A DNA stretch of 64,000 nucleotides from Fibrobacterota bacterium (GCA_023459055.1 JAEWVR010000015.1:186001-250000); one strand, 5' to 3'. Counted from the stretch's first letter, positions 19,093 to 29,457 are shown. Program-made: numbers and translations. The notes: a model not told the origin generated them from the letters alone.

Positions 19093-20904
19093 ATGAAAAT
19101 AATTGTCTGCCTGATTTTTTTTGTATCAATTGTAAATGCTGCAACTGTTTCTGCTGCCGCAAAGAAACTTTCGCAAACTAATGCAGTTTGTAAAATATGG
19201 GTCTGGTTTACAGATAAAAAAAACGTGCATGAAACTATCGCCGTATCACCAAAAGCACTTGAGCGACGAAAAAAGTCAGGATATGTTTCTGATGAAACTG
19301 ATATCCCTGTTAGTCAAGCCTATATTAATAGCATTGTACAGTCAGGTGCAGTGTTAAATCATACATTTAAATGGGAAAATGCGGCAAGTTTTACGATACA
19401 AGGTGCAAAAATAAATGAGATTTCACGAATGACGTTTGTTAAAGAAGTCTCAACGGTCAATATATGTTTAAGACGTGAAAAGAGTAAGCCTTTGTTGCTA
19501 TCAAAAAAAATGTCTGATACTACAAACGGATATGGATTCCTGTATGATGAATTGAAGCTGATTAACGTTCCTGCAGCGCATCAGTATATGGCTGGTAAAA
19601 GGCATCTGGATCCGCCGGGTACTGGTGTAATTATGGCTTTTTTTGATACCGGTTTTCGCTTGAATCATACTGCGTTTAGGCAAATTGTAAAGAATAAACA
19701 AATTCTCGCAACATATGATTTCATAGATAATGATACGTCTGTTGAAGATCCTGATTCTGTGTTTAACAATCCGGATCATCCTTATTATTCTAACGATCTG
19801 CATGGTACGGAATGTCTCGGTATTGTTGCCGGTTATGATCCTCCAAGATATAAAGGTGTTGCCTGGGGAGCAAAATTTGTACTTGCCCGTACTGAGAATA
19901 CCTACTACGATACCGAAATTCACAGCGAAGAGGATGATTGGGTTGCCGCGATTATATGGGCTGAGGAGCTCGGGGTTGATATTGTATCAAGCTCACTCGG
20001 ATATCGTGATGGTTTTCAGGATTCGGTAACGATTCGAAATAGTGATGGAACATTGAGGACCGTTGTTAATTATTCCTATGCAGATATGGATGGATCAACA
20101 ACTATCGTCTCACGTGCAGCAGCTGCTGCTGCACGACGCGGAATGATTATTGTTAATTCAATGGGAAATGAAGGCGCAGATAAAATTGGTTCGCTGGTTG
20201 CTCCTGCTGATGTTGATGCAGTCGTAAGTGTTGGTGCTCTTAATGTCAGTGGAAATGGAATTGCATCGTTCAGCAGTACCGGACCAACCGCTGATGGAAG
20301 AATAAAACCGGATCTTGTTGCACAGGGAGAGTTTGTTTCTGTACCGTCAATTTATCAGGGTGATACAACGTATACATCTGTAAGTGGTACATCATTTTCT
20401 GCTCCAACGATTGCAGGGGTTTGTGCGCTGATTTTGCACTCTTCAGGTTACAGGAACGCAGCTGTAAAGAATGCTCTTTTTACATCATGTAAGTTACTCC
20501 CGTCACAGATAATTCGTGATAATACCTTTGGTTACGGAGTACCGGATGCCCTTTATGCATGCAAGAGTGTTGATTCAACACATGATACAACAATTGTTAT
20601 AAAAAAATCCAGAGGTATACCTCAGTGTTTTGTTTACCCGAATGTTATAAAACCTGGAAATAACAGAAATGTTACCTTTGCCATTAAAAATCCTCCTGAT
20701 TCCTCAAAAGTCAAATTTACAGTGTTGTCATCAGATGGTCTTGTTATATGGAGAAAAAATGTCAGCAGTACTACCGATACTCTGTTCAGAACATCATGGG
20801 ATTGCACTAATTCAAAGGGAAAAAAGGTTGCGCCGGGAATATATTATGCTATATTTGAGTATCATACCACTCTGGTTCGTCAAAAAATCCTTATCGCTGG
20901 ATAA
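19093..20904 (+). CDS. secreted subtilisin-like serine protease (S8) with C-terminal sorting-like domain
   Basis: An ATG at 19078 is possible, but 19093 is preferred: GGTGAT lies 7 bases upstream and it begins the signal peptide MKIIVCLIFFVSIVNA. An I9-like propeptide region covers about 30-130. The S8 catalytic triad is Asp185 (FFDTG), His237 (LHGTE) and Ser434 (GTSFSAP), with SMGNEG for the oxyanion Asn. The last 90 residues form a beta-sandwich with WDCTNSKGKKVAPGIYYA and end in VRQKILIAG, like FlgD-Ig/Por-type C-terminal tails used for type IX secretion. Predicted to act outside the cell or on its surface. Its 3' end overlaps the convergent next gene by 14 bases. Confidence 0.92.
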   Translation: MKIIVCLIFFVSIVNAATVSAAAKKLSQTNAVCKIWVWFTDKKNVHETIAVSPKALERRKKSGYVSDETDIPVSQAYINSIVQSGAVLNHTFKWENAASFTIQGAKINEISRMTFVKEVSTVNICLRREKSKPLLLSKKMSDTTNGYGFLYDELKLINVPAAHQYMAGKRHLDPPGTGVIMAFFDTGFRLNHTAFRQIVKNKQILATYDFIDNDTSVEDPDSVFNNPDHPYYSNDLHGTECLGIVAGYDPPRYKGVAWGAKFVLARTENTYYDTEIHSEEDDWVAAIIWAEELGVDIVSSSLGYRDGFQDSVTIRNSDGTLRTVVNYSYADMDGSTTIVSRAAAAAARRGMIIVNSMGNEGADKIGSLVAPADVDAVVSVGALNVSGNGIASFSSTGPTADGRIKPDLVAQGEFVSVPSIYQGDTTYTSVSGTSFSAPTIAGVCALILHSSGYRNAAVKNALFTSCKLLPSQIIRDNTFGYGVPDALYACKSVDSTHDTTIVIKKSRGIPQCFVYPNVIKPGNNRNVTFAIKNPPDSSKVKFTVLSSDGLVIWRKNVSSTTDTLFRTSWDCTNSKGKKVAPGIYYAIFEYHTTLVRQKILIAG

Positions 20905-22888
20905 ACCAGTTGAATCCCCATCTGAATGTTAATCCCGGTGAATAATAGCCGGGCACATAGGCAAATTTCCTGTTAAGTATATTGTCAACTTTGTAAAACA
21001 GCCTGAATCCCAGAATATGGACAGAAATATCCAGGTCAACATTTACAAATGATTTGTTCCAGTCGCTTCGACCAGCAAATTCGATTGGTTCCCGCTTACT
21101 CCAGTATTCAGCACCAAGGCTTATATCGACATACTCGCTTGTAGACATTGGATGGACAATATATGATAGACGACTGTTTGATTTTATATAAGGTTTTTTA
21201 TCCGAAACACACAAAGATCCATTCAATGCTATCCCATGAAATCTTCCTAGTGATGGTGCAAGAATAAATGATGATGCCGGTTGTGAATAGGGGGCTATTC
21301 CCTGAATCCATGAGTTGTTAATAATTGAATTATCAATATCAGTCAGGTATTGGTAACCTGCAAGGATTCTAAACTTTTCTGTATGAAAAAAGTATTCTGC
21401 ACCTGCCTGACTATATGAGAAAGATTGGCTGTCAATTGTGTTAAAAGTGTCGAGTGGTGTTGCAACAGGAAGAACATCATGTTTTGCATAGAAACGAATG
21501 TCATTGTGTTGTGAACGAATATCAAATCCTGCGTGGAACACAGGATTAATCTCAAAATCTTTACTCTTAAAATAAGCATGTGCACCACCGTTAAGTGTAA
21601 ATGCAAAGCTTCGGCTACTGTCGCCCTGGTTATGTTTATACGACAGTCTTGATTCTGTTGATGTTGCTATCTTGTCATCACGGGTGAACAGTGTTTGATT
21701 GATTGTCTGTATGTCAGCAGAGATAAAAAGTGAATCATTTGTACGCTGCTTCCTGCCTCCCTGTAAACCAAGATTGAAAATTCCTATTGAGGCATCATTT
21801 CGGATTGAGTTACCGGTACTTGATATAATGGACGGTTGAATTCTGATAACCGGCTGTGTCTGATATCCAAATTTACTATCAAAGAAGAAGTCGTTTTTAG
21901 TCGAGTGACTGATATCAAGATCAATTTCAAGGGGGAAACGGCGATACAGTTCATACATTTGATCTTTAGTTTCCGAGAATGTGTCGATTGCAGCTTCATT
22001 GAGCAGATCTGCATATTTTAATTTGAATAAAGCTGTGCTGCGTTCACCAAGATAGCTTAACTGTAAACCACTGCAATGCTCTTCTGTCTGGATATTATAA
22101 CCGGAATTGACAGTTTCGGATGAGTCCTTGTAAAAGCCGGAATAGAAAGTGTAGATATTATTTGATGAATGACTGAATTTTTTCCCATTGAAATGTCGAT
22201 AGTTTGAAAAGACACTCAGCATAATATTTCTTGTAAATGGACGGGTAAATCTGACATCCAGGATGTTTTCGCCGAAAACGCCATTTTCCCAGAGAATTAC
22301 TATTTCAGGAAGTGCCATGGTTGCCGTATAATCATTAATATTAATACCGTTATTCGATATTGAGACTGTATTCATTTCTGTAGTATATGTATTTTGTAAA
22401 GATAAAGGAAAAAGTGCACGTTCGAAGCGCAGTGAGCTGCTACCGTAATAATAATTCACTGGCGCAACAGTTCCATATGGCAGTAAGCGATTGAGGTTAC
22501 CTGCAAGACTGTATTTTATCTCTGTAAACATCGGATGGTATTTGAGTGCATCGGGTATGTGTGTTGCATTTTTCCGGTATAATTCGGATGTCTCAACTAA
22601 AAAAGGATCACTGAAATCGGGAGTGCTGTCAAAGATAAAAAGTTGTTGTCGTTTATTTTCAAGAGACCGGAAATGATTAACAAGGCGGGTTGTATCACGA
22701 AACATGTTCTTTGAATGCAAAGTTAATGAATCTGCAGATTTGGATATCGCGGGTATTGAATCCGCCAGAGATTGTGCGTGTAAATCCATACCAAGGAACA
22801 ATAAAAATGTACACAATACTGTAATCCGTAGTGCACAATTTTTCCAGACAATCATACTTGTGTTTTTAAAGGGGCAACAATTAACCAT
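20891..22888 (-). CDS. predicted outer-membrane beta-barrel protein (porin/TonB-receptor-like barrel without plug)
   Basis: A 665-residue protein with a hydrophobic signal segment (ITVLCTFLLFLGMDLHA, about 22-38) followed by many alternating aromatic strands. It ends in VPGYYSPGLTFRWGFNWFIQ, resembling the last strand of TonB-dependent receptors or putative porins. No plug domain or TonB box was recognised. The start may be the first ATG (22888) or the ATG at 22855, which gives a more normal signal peptide. It is tail-to-tail with the subtilisin gene (14-base overlap) and divergent from the TPR lipoprotein gene. Substrate unknown. Confidence 0.7.
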   Translation of the reverse strand: MVNCCPFKNTSMIVWKNCALRITVLCTFLLFLGMDLHAQSLADSIPAISKSADSLTLHSKNMFRDTTRLVNHFRSLENKRQQLFIFDSTPDFSDPFLVETSELYRKNATHIPDALKYHPMFTEIKYSLAGNLNRLLPYGTVAPVNYYYGSSSLRFERALFPLSLQNTYTTEMNTVSISNNGININDYTATMALPEIVILWENGVFGENILDVRFTRPFTRNIMLSVFSNYRHFNGKKFSHSSNNIYTFYSGFYKDSSETVNSGYNIQTEEHCSGLQLSYLGERSTALFKLKYADLLNEAAIDTFSETKDQMYELYRRFPLEIDLDISHSTKNDFFFDSKFGYQTQPVIRIQPSIISSTGNSIRNDASIGIFNLGLQGGRKQRTNDSLFISADIQTINQTLFTRDDKIATSTESRLSYKHNQGDSSRSFAFTLNGGAHAYFKSKDFEINPVFHAGFDIRSQHNDIRFYAKHDVLPVATPLDTFNTIDSQSFSYSQAGAEYFFHTEKFRILAGYQYLTDIDNSIINNSWIQGIAPYSQPASSFILAPSLGRFHGIALNGSLCVSDKKPYIKSNSRLSYIVHPMSTSEYVDISLGAEYWSKREPIEFAGRSDWNKSFVNVDLDISVHILGFRLFYKVDNILNRKFAYVPGYYSPGLTFRWGFNWFIQR

Positions 22889-23247
22889 GAAGTAGTAATT
22901 TCCTCAAGATATATAAGAATGTCGGTAATGGCAAAAAAAATAATACAATACCTTACCGGATATAGATGTAGAAAATACAACGTTGCCGGGAAAAAGTTTA
23001 ATAACATTATGTTTTTTTTAGAAAAAAAGGCTATTCTCATCGGCCAAAAGTTTTGAAGAGCTTACATCACAATGTATTTTAGAATAACTCAAAGAAATGA
23101 TTGGTATTTGGTTGATTTCGTTTAGAAATGAACCATTTGATACTTCTTTATTTTATTTCATGATTGTTTTGCAGGGTGCATCAGCCAATTACTGAAGGAT
23201 TGTTGGATAAAAGATATAAATCAGGGATACCACGTGGAGACAGCGTA
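22889..23247. other. divergent intergenic region
   Basis: 359 AT-rich bases between the barrel gene and the TPR lipoprotein gene. It contains the lipoprotein ribosome-binding site GGAG (23236-23239). The upstream extension of the lipoprotein frame (from 23164) is judged non-coding. No clear promoter boxes or hairpin. Confidence 0.4.
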
Positions 23248-25146
23248 ATGAATGGAAAAAATTCAGGAACAGTATTTATAATCCTTAAAGCGGCATTGAT
23301 TTGTGCTGTTCTTTTTTGTTGTATTGGGTGTAATGCATATTTAAATACATTATATAATGGCAAAAATGCATACAATGAAGCCCGGAAGCTGCATCAGAAA
23401 AAATCGAGAAATTTCCCCGATAGCATGCTTGTCAGTCCTCCTCAGGATGCTGTTACCAGGTATGAGCGTACAGTAGAAAAGTCAATTAAGGTAATTGAAT
23501 CGTTCCCCAGAAAGAAGAAATGGCATGATGATGCATTGATACTTATGGGAAAAGCATATTATTACAAAAAGGATTTTCAAAAAGCAATCCGGAGGTTTAA
23601 AGAGCTTCAAACCGAATTCCCGTTAAGCAAGTATATACCCGACTCCTATGTTTTTGCCGGAATGTGTTATATTGAGGATGGTAATTACGATAAAGCAGAG
23701 GATATGATCAATTTTGCTTTGTCAAAATATCCAGAAAAAGATAAAAACCAGCAACTTACGATGCTCCTTGTTGAAATTGCGGTTCGAAGGGAGGGGCGTA
23801 GTGAGGCGATTGTACTTTTGGAAAAATCCTTAAAGAGTGCAAAGTCTGTCGAAAAAAGAATGGAAATTGTCTTAAGAATTTCTCAATTGTACATCGACAT
23901 GAAACAATATGATAAAGCAATTCCGTTATTAAAAGCAGCACCAAGGAAAAAGGATTATCCGGAACAGTCCTACAGACTTGACAAAAATTTATATATTTGT
24001 TATAGAGAAACCGGCAATCTTGATCAGGCTCTGCAACTTATTTCCATGATGGCGTCAAGCAGGTTGTATTCAGCTCATGAGGACGAAATTGTCTATGAAA
24101 AAGGTATCGTTTTTAAGGTGCTTGAAAAATATGATGACGCAATTGATGTATTTAAAACACTTTGCAAGGATGTTGACACTACAACAATTAAAAAGGATAC
24201 ATCAACGTTTAAAAGTAAAGCATTCTATCAATTGGGTTTAATATATCAATTAAAAATGAAAGATTACGAAAAAGCAACAGCGTATTATACTCTTGCTGCA
24301 GCAGGTACAGATACAGTTGCCCGTCCGAATGCATTGCGAAGAGTTACTGCAATGAAAAAACTTGATTCATTACGTAATATAAAAGGGGCTGCAGATACAA
24401 TAAGAGAACGTCGTTTGATGATGATCGGGGAAATATTCAGGTTTGATCTTGAAGAGCCTGATTCTGCATCAAACGAATACTTACGTATATATGCAGATAC
24501 ATCAATTAATCGGGAACTTGCTGCTAAAGCTTTGACTTCGGCGGCATTTATTACCAAGGACGAATTACGGGATTCAGTTAAGGCTGACAGCCTCTTCAGG
24601 GTGATAATGGATAAATATCCTGTAAGCATTTACGCAAAAATGGCCCAGAAAGAACTTAATCTTCCTCTTACTGTTTTGACAAGATCTGATAGCGCATACA
24701 TCGCATACAAAGAGGCAGAGGAACTTTTTTATGATAAAAATGATGTCAAAGGAGCTATTCAGGATTTTTATGCTCTTGCGAAAAAGTATCCTGAGCTTGA
24801 CATCGCACCAAAAGCACTCTATGCTGCTGCATGGTATAGCGACAACGTTCTTCAGAAGAAAACCACTGCAAAAACACTTTATGAAAAAATATGTGAACTT
24901 TACCGTACAAGTGTCTATTGCTCAACATCTGCGGACATAAAAATAAAAACGCTTCGTGACACACTTGCAATACTTAACGAAGCAAGAAAACGTGAGGAAT
25001 CAATACGGGCATCACTGGGTCGTCCGACAGTACCTCAGGCAACGGGTACTGTGGCAGATTCCTTGAAAACGGATAGTACCGCAAACAGTATCAGAAACGA
25101 AAAAGATCTCGAACTGGATGATGAGGTTGATAGAAGTGAGAAGTGA
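23248..25146 (+). CDS. TPR-repeat outer-membrane lipoprotein
   Basis: The start at ATG 23248 is chosen because GGAG lies 8 bases before it and the signal peptide then begins properly. The lipobox-like LFCCIGC gives a lipidated Cys at about residue 28. The remaining 600 residues are helical TPRs of the BamD/YfiO type (KKWHDDALILMGKAYYYKKD, then repeated motifs to about 600), ending in a charged tail. Such lipoproteins scaffold envelope machines. In a bacterium with type IX-like sorting tails, a SprE/PorW-like role is one possibility, but nothing in the sequence proves it. The last codons and the stop lie inside a GAAGTGA heptamer repeat. Confidence 0.8.
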   Translation: MNGKNSGTVFIILKAALICAVLFCCIGCNAYLNTLYNGKNAYNEARKLHQKKSRNFPDSMLVSPPQDAVTRYERTVEKSIKVIESFPRKKKWHDDALILMGKAYYYKKDFQKAIRRFKELQTEFPLSKYIPDSYVFAGMCYIEDGNYDKAEDMINFALSKYPEKDKNQQLTMLLVEIAVRREGRSEAIVLLEKSLKSAKSVEKRMEIVLRISQLYIDMKQYDKAIPLLKAAPRKKDYPEQSYRLDKNLYICYRETGNLDQALQLISMMASSRLYSAHEDEIVYEKGIVFKVLEKYDDAIDVFKTLCKDVDTTTIKKDTSTFKSKAFYQLGLIYQLKMKDYEKATAYYTLAAAGTDTVARPNALRRVTAMKKLDSLRNIKGAADTIRERRLMMIGEIFRFDLEEPDSASNEYLRIYADTSINRELAAKALTSAAFITKDELRDSVKADSLFRVIMDKYPVSIYAKMAQKELNLPLTVLTRSDSAYIAYKEAEELFYDKNDVKGAIQDFYALAKKYPELDIAPKALYAAAWYSDNVLQKKTTAKTLYEKICELYRTSVYCSTSADIKIKTLRDTLAILNEARKREESIRASLGRPTVPQATGTVADSLKTDSTANSIRNEKDLELDDEVDRSEK

Positions 25147-25153
25147 GAAGTGG
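25133..25153. repeat. three tandem GAAGTGA heptamers
   Basis: GAAGTGA, GAAGTGA, GAAGTGG in direct tandem; they encode the last residues and the stop of the TPR lipoprotein gene. A similar heptamer run (CTCCACA) lies at 43244-43264. Confidence 0.6.
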
Positions 25154-25167
25154 GGGAGTACAATATA

Positions 25168-25193
25168 GGGACGCACGGCTGTGCGTCTCTTTT
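25168..25193 (+). terminator. intrinsic terminator / dispersed palindrome
   Basis: GACGCAC (25170-25176), loop GGCT, GTGCGTC (25181-25187), extended by G-T and G-C pairs and followed by TTTT (25190-25193). It fits a Rho-independent terminator of the TPR lipoprotein gene. The motif also resembles short GC-rich palindromes dispersed in many bacterial genomes. Confidence 0.65.
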
Positions 25194-25242
25194 ACAAATA
25201 GAAAAAATAGTAATTGGTACGGTAACACAATAATGATGGCTA

Positions 25243-28200
25243 TCAGGTTACCAGTTCAAAAGCCTGCAGAATTTTATGAAACTTTTCATGTAATTCGTTG
25301 ACAAAATCAACAGTGTTATTTTTCACTCTGAAAGTTTCTATTATATCTGTTACGTCAATAAGCTCATCACGGGTTAATTCCACAGCTGTCAATTCTGCCG
25401 CTTCAGCTCTGGCACTGTCCATATCTTTTTTCATAATATACCCAAGCATTAGATATGTCTTTGTGGCTGGTTCATCTTTTATTGCAAGTGCTTTTAAACA
25501 ATATTCGATTGTTTTGTCAGCATTTGAAAGTGTATAATAAGTTGCACCAAGATTTGCGAGTGCTTCAAAATGATCCGGTTTTACTTCGGCAACTTTTTCA
25601 TATGATTCGAGCGCATCATCGTATTGTCCCCAGATAAAATAGGAGAGGCCAAGATTAAACCACGCTTCAATGTTATTATGATCAAATTGAACCACTTTAC
25701 GATATGCCTGGATTGATTCTCCATACAATTCTAGTGAGTTAAGTGCCATACCAAGATGAAACCAGAATTCCGGGGCATCCGGATTAAGTTTGACAGCCTG
25801 ACGATACGCGTTGATCGCATCGTTGATCTGATTATTACTATGACAGGCAAGTCCAAGGTTATACCAGGTGTATGGATTACCGGGGGCCATGTTTAATACC
25901 TTATTGTAAATATCAACAGCACTCTGGTATTCTCCTTTGTAATGATAGGCAAGTGCCATATTTACCCATGCATCAGTATCTTCAGGAATACGGTCGGTGA
26001 TCGTTTTATAAAAACAAATTGCAGCATCAAGATCACCTGACTTATGACTTGCAAGACCAAGCTGCTCATACACTTCAATGTTATCGGGAACGAAAGTCTG
26101 AGCTTTTTGTAATGCAATTATTGCATCATCGTACTTTTCCAGTCTGTTGAAACAAATTCCCATTTTGATCCAGCAATCAAAATCATCCGGAATAAGCTCA
26201 AGTCGTTTCGAAAATGCTTCAATCGCACCATTACAATCACCAAGATCCATTCTTGCCCGGGCAAGTTGTTTCCAGGTATCCGGGCGCAACGGGTCAAGCG
26301 AAGATGTCATTTCAAACGCCTGTACTGCTTCTGTATAGAAACCGCCAGTATAATAAGCCATGCCCATCTGGTACCAGATGTCAATATCGGCGTGGCTTAG
26401 TTCGGCAGCTTTTACAAAAGACACAATGGCATCATCAATTTTCCCGGCCTGCATACAGGCAAGTCCTTTTCTGTAAAGAGCATCATATGATTCCGGTTCA
26501 AGGTTTACTGCTTTTGAATAACATTCGATAGCATCGGTAAAGCGCTGGAGTGCCATATACATATCACCAAGCTGAATCCAGATAAATGATTTTTCAGGTT
26601 CTATCGTTCCTGCTTTTTCAAATGCCTCTGCAGCATCTGCAAAATTTTCCTTAATCGCGTATGCAAGACCCATATCATACCATGAACCCTGTATTGATGG
26701 ATTGATAGTAACTGCCTGTCTGAATGCATTAATGGATTCATCATACCTGTCCTGTGCAAAATATGCTTTACCAATCAGATTCCAGATTTCAGGATTCTGA
26801 TGATCGAGTAATGATGCTTTTTCAAATGCAGAAATTGCTTCTGTAAATTTACCAAGCGCAAAATATGAATTTCCAAGAGTCATCCACGGTTCAAGATCAC
26901 TCTGTATATATGCAACACTTTTCTGGCCAGCATCAACAGCCTTCTCAAAAAGTTGTGCATCGTAGAATACTTTTGCCAGTTTACTCCACAATCGGGAATT
27001 TTCATTGTCAAGCTCAATTGCCTTCTCAAATGCCTCTGCGGCCTCATTGTATTGTTTTTTTCTGTAGAGTTCATCACCAAGTCCGATAAGTGCTTCCGAC
27101 ATTTGCGGTTTGGTTTCCAGAGCTTTTCTGAACGCATCAATAGCATCATCAGTTTTTGATAGTGCAACACTTGAATTACCAATGATATTCCAGGCGACTG
27201 CATTTTGAGGTTCAGATTCAACAACTTTTCTGAGAGCCTTTACTGCTTCCTCGTATTTTCCTAATTTGTTAAGTACTGTTCCATATTCGAACCAGAGAAT
27301 AGGACTTTCCGGACCCTTTTCGATTGCCTTAATGAAAGCATCTTCAGCCTGAGAGAACCGTGATAATGCAGTGTTTCCAAGCCCGAGGTTATACCATGCG
27401 TCCTGGTTGTCAGGATTAATCTTTACCGCCTTATCGAGTACTGCTACAGCAAGGTCATAACGATTCAGGGAAATTTGTGTAACACCAGTTAAATAGAGTG
27501 GAACAAAGCTGCTGCTTACAGCACTGGATGCCAATGTAAAGGCCTCAATTGCATTATCCTGTTTTGAGATTATATTGAACGAGAGGCCACATTGCATGAA
27601 GAGATCAAAATAAGAAGATGCATCATTCGCGGATTCTTTGCAAAGTTCCAAGCCTGTTTTAAAGTATCCAAGCGCTTTTTCAAGATCTCCGGATCGTAGT
27701 TCAATTTCACCTTTTTTACGGAAAATGAGCGATTGCTGGAACGGAGTCATCACTTTTACGCATTTTTCGAGACACTCAATAAGTGACACTTCAACTTCGT
27801 CAACAGGAACTCTGTTTACGACAAGTGATTCATCACGATAAGAGAGACCTTCATGAAAAAGACTTAAAAGTTTGTCTTGATCACTTGTTAAAAGCTGCTG
27901 GAATTCACCAATTCTCCAGATTGTCTGATGTATGAGATTTGGATTATAATATAAAAGTTCAAGATAAAAAGTAGATAAATGGTTAAACGAATTATCTGGA
28001 GACAACCAGATTGAAGAACCGATAAGATTAAGAAATGCATTTGAAAATCGGGTTGAACGATATCGGATTGTACAATCAGGTATTTCCTTCTCGAAAGAAT
28101 GTATCATCTCTTTTGATAGCAGTGTCCCGCAAACCTTACTATGCGCATTAAAAAGAGTCGTAAAACTATTTGCCTTTGATGTAACATCTTTAATCAGCAT

Positions 28201-29457
28201 CTCACGGATAAGCATGCGGATGACCGTGTGTAACGTACCATGAGAGAAAAAGACTGTATGCTTTCGTAAATCAGTCAGTGCCGATGCTACTTCAGCCTGA
28301 CTGACATCCCAGAGTGTTGCCAGAATTGACTCATCGTATTGGTCAATAATCGCGAGTGTTATTAGTCTGTACCGGATTTGTTCATCTTTACAGAAAGAAT
28401 TAAAGCGATCAAGAATTTCCTGAAGCACTTCGTGCGCATTCCATGGTTCATGACGAATATTAGATGTTAAAGTATTACATGAATAACCATTTTTAATGTT
28501 TGTGATAATGTCAATCACTGCCATGGGAATGCCGGCTGTGTATTGTTCTATCTGATTCAAATCAGTATCAGTTAATTCTGCATGAAGTTGCGTGGAAATG
28601 GCTTTGATATCACTGGTTGTCAACGTATTGTCTGTAAAATCAAACGTATAGATGAGCTCTTCATTGAAATCGTTTCTGAAAAAACGGGAAAAATGACCGC
28701 AACCTGATACTAGTGTCATTATGGTATTACGCTGTTCGTACAATCGTGAGATTAGCTCTTTACGGACCCAGAGTTCAAGATCGGCAGGAATAAATTCATA
28801 ACTATCAAACACCAGCAGTGTGGGTATATCAACCGATGCATCAATAAAACCTTTAATGAAATAATCAGTTTTAAATTTATCTGCATTTACAAAATAATCG
28901 TAATCCTGACGGGTTAGTTTTTTCTGAAGCCAATTGGAGTAGTGTTCTGATGAAACAAGTTTGTCTGTTTCATTCAATGATGAAATTGATGAAAAATGGT
29001 CAGGAATCCAGTCTTCTCTTTTTATCAATTCTATCTGGGATTTGATTTTCGCATATTTTTCAGTAAATTCGCGATATCGCACAAAATACTGAACAATAAC
29101 AGATTCATTGCGTATCTGTTCATATATTATGTCAATTAATTCCACCGGTGTAGAAGGTACTGACGGGGAATGAGAAAAAATTGATTCGCAATCAATAATA
29201 AGTGACGATACCGTTTTTCTGAGATCTGTGCCAATTTCGTTAATAATCGAAAGGCATTGGGAAATAGTAGATGTTTTGCCTAGACCGTTCTCTCCCTGAA
29301 ATATCACTATTTGTGGTGATGATAGCTCCTGATCCCGGGATTGTTTACTAAAAGATAGAAATGACCTGTTATCTTTACTGCCTTCGGCAATTCGAAGAAA
29401 AAACTCACGAAAGAATTTCTTTAACAACAACCTTCCAGCCCATATTTCATGCGCCAT
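25243..29457 (-). CDS. giant P-loop NTPase with long C-terminal TPR array
   Basis: A 1404-residue, presumably cytoplasmic protein. The Walker A motif GENGLGKTS is at 55-63. A Walker B-like strand TLLVFDSYEF lies near 218. A helical segment follows (about 300-600). From about residue 620 to 1340 there are roughly 20 consecutive 34-residue TPRs of the canonical NPDNQDAWYNLGLGNTALSR type. There is no signal peptide or membrane segment. The layout resembles STAND regulators, where an NTPase switch is controlled by a repeat sensor, but no effector domain was recognised at either end. AAGGGA lies about 6 bases before the ATG. It is transcribed alone, convergent with the TPR lipoprotein gene. The partner or ligand is unknown. 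Confidence 0.82.
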   Translation of the reverse strand: MAHEIWAGRLLLKKFFREFFLRIAEGSKDNRSFLSFSKQSRDQELSSPQIVIFQGENGLGKTSTISQCLSIINEIGTDLRKTVSSLIIDCESIFSHSPSVPSTPVELIDIIYEQIRNESVIVQYFVRYREFTEKYAKIKSQIELIKREDWIPDHFSSISSLNETDKLVSSEHYSNWLQKKLTRQDYDYFVNADKFKTDYFIKGFIDASVDIPTLLVFDSYEFIPADLELWVRKELISRLYEQRNTIMTLVSGCGHFSRFFRNDFNEELIYTFDFTDNTLTTSDIKAISTQLHAELTDTDLNQIEQYTAGIPMAVIDIITNIKNGYSCNTLTSNIRHEPWNAHEVLQEILDRFNSFCKDEQIRYRLITLAIIDQYDESILATLWDVSQAEVASALTDLRKHTVFFSHGTLHTVIRMLIREMLIKDVTSKANSFTTLFNAHSKVCGTLLSKEMIHSFEKEIPDCTIRYRSTRFSNAFLNLIGSSIWLSPDNSFNHLSTFYLELLYYNPNLIHQTIWRIGEFQQLLTSDQDKLLSLFHEGLSYRDESLVVNRVPVDEVEVSLIECLEKCVKVMTPFQQSLIFRKKGEIELRSGDLEKALGYFKTGLELCKESANDASSYFDLFMQCGLSFNIISKQDNAIEAFTLASSAVSSSFVPLYLTGVTQISLNRYDLAVAVLDKAVKINPDNQDAWYNLGLGNTALSRFSQAEDAFIKAIEKGPESPILWFEYGTVLNKLGKYEEAVKALRKVVESEPQNAVAWNIIGNSSVALSKTDDAIDAFRKALETKPQMSEALIGLGDELYRKKQYNEAAEAFEKAIELDNENSRLWSKLAKVFYDAQLFEKAVDAGQKSVAYIQSDLEPWMTLGNSYFALGKFTEAISAFEKASLLDHQNPEIWNLIGKAYFAQDRYDESINAFRQAVTINPSIQGSWYDMGLAYAIKENFADAAEAFEKAGTIEPEKSFIWIQLGDMYMALQRFTDAIECYSKAVNLEPESYDALYRKGLACMQAGKIDDAIVSFVKAAELSHADIDIWYQMGMAYYTGGFYTEAVQAFEMTSSLDPLRPDTWKQLARARMDLGDCNGAIEAFSKRLELIPDDFDCWIKMGICFNRLEKYDDAIIALQKAQTFVPDNIEVYEQLGLASHKSGDLDAAICFYKTITDRIPEDTDAWVNMALAYHYKGEYQSAVDIYNKVLNMAPGNPYTWYNLGLACHSNNQINDAINAYRQAVKLNPDAPEFWFHLGMALNSLELYGESIQAYRKVVQFDHNNIEAWFNLGLSYFIWGQYDDALESYEKVAEVKPDHFEALANLGATYYTLSNADKTIEYCLKALAIKDEPATKTYLMLGYIMKKDMDSARAEAAELTAVELTRDELIDVTDIIETFRVKNNTVDFVNELHEKFHKILQAFELVT

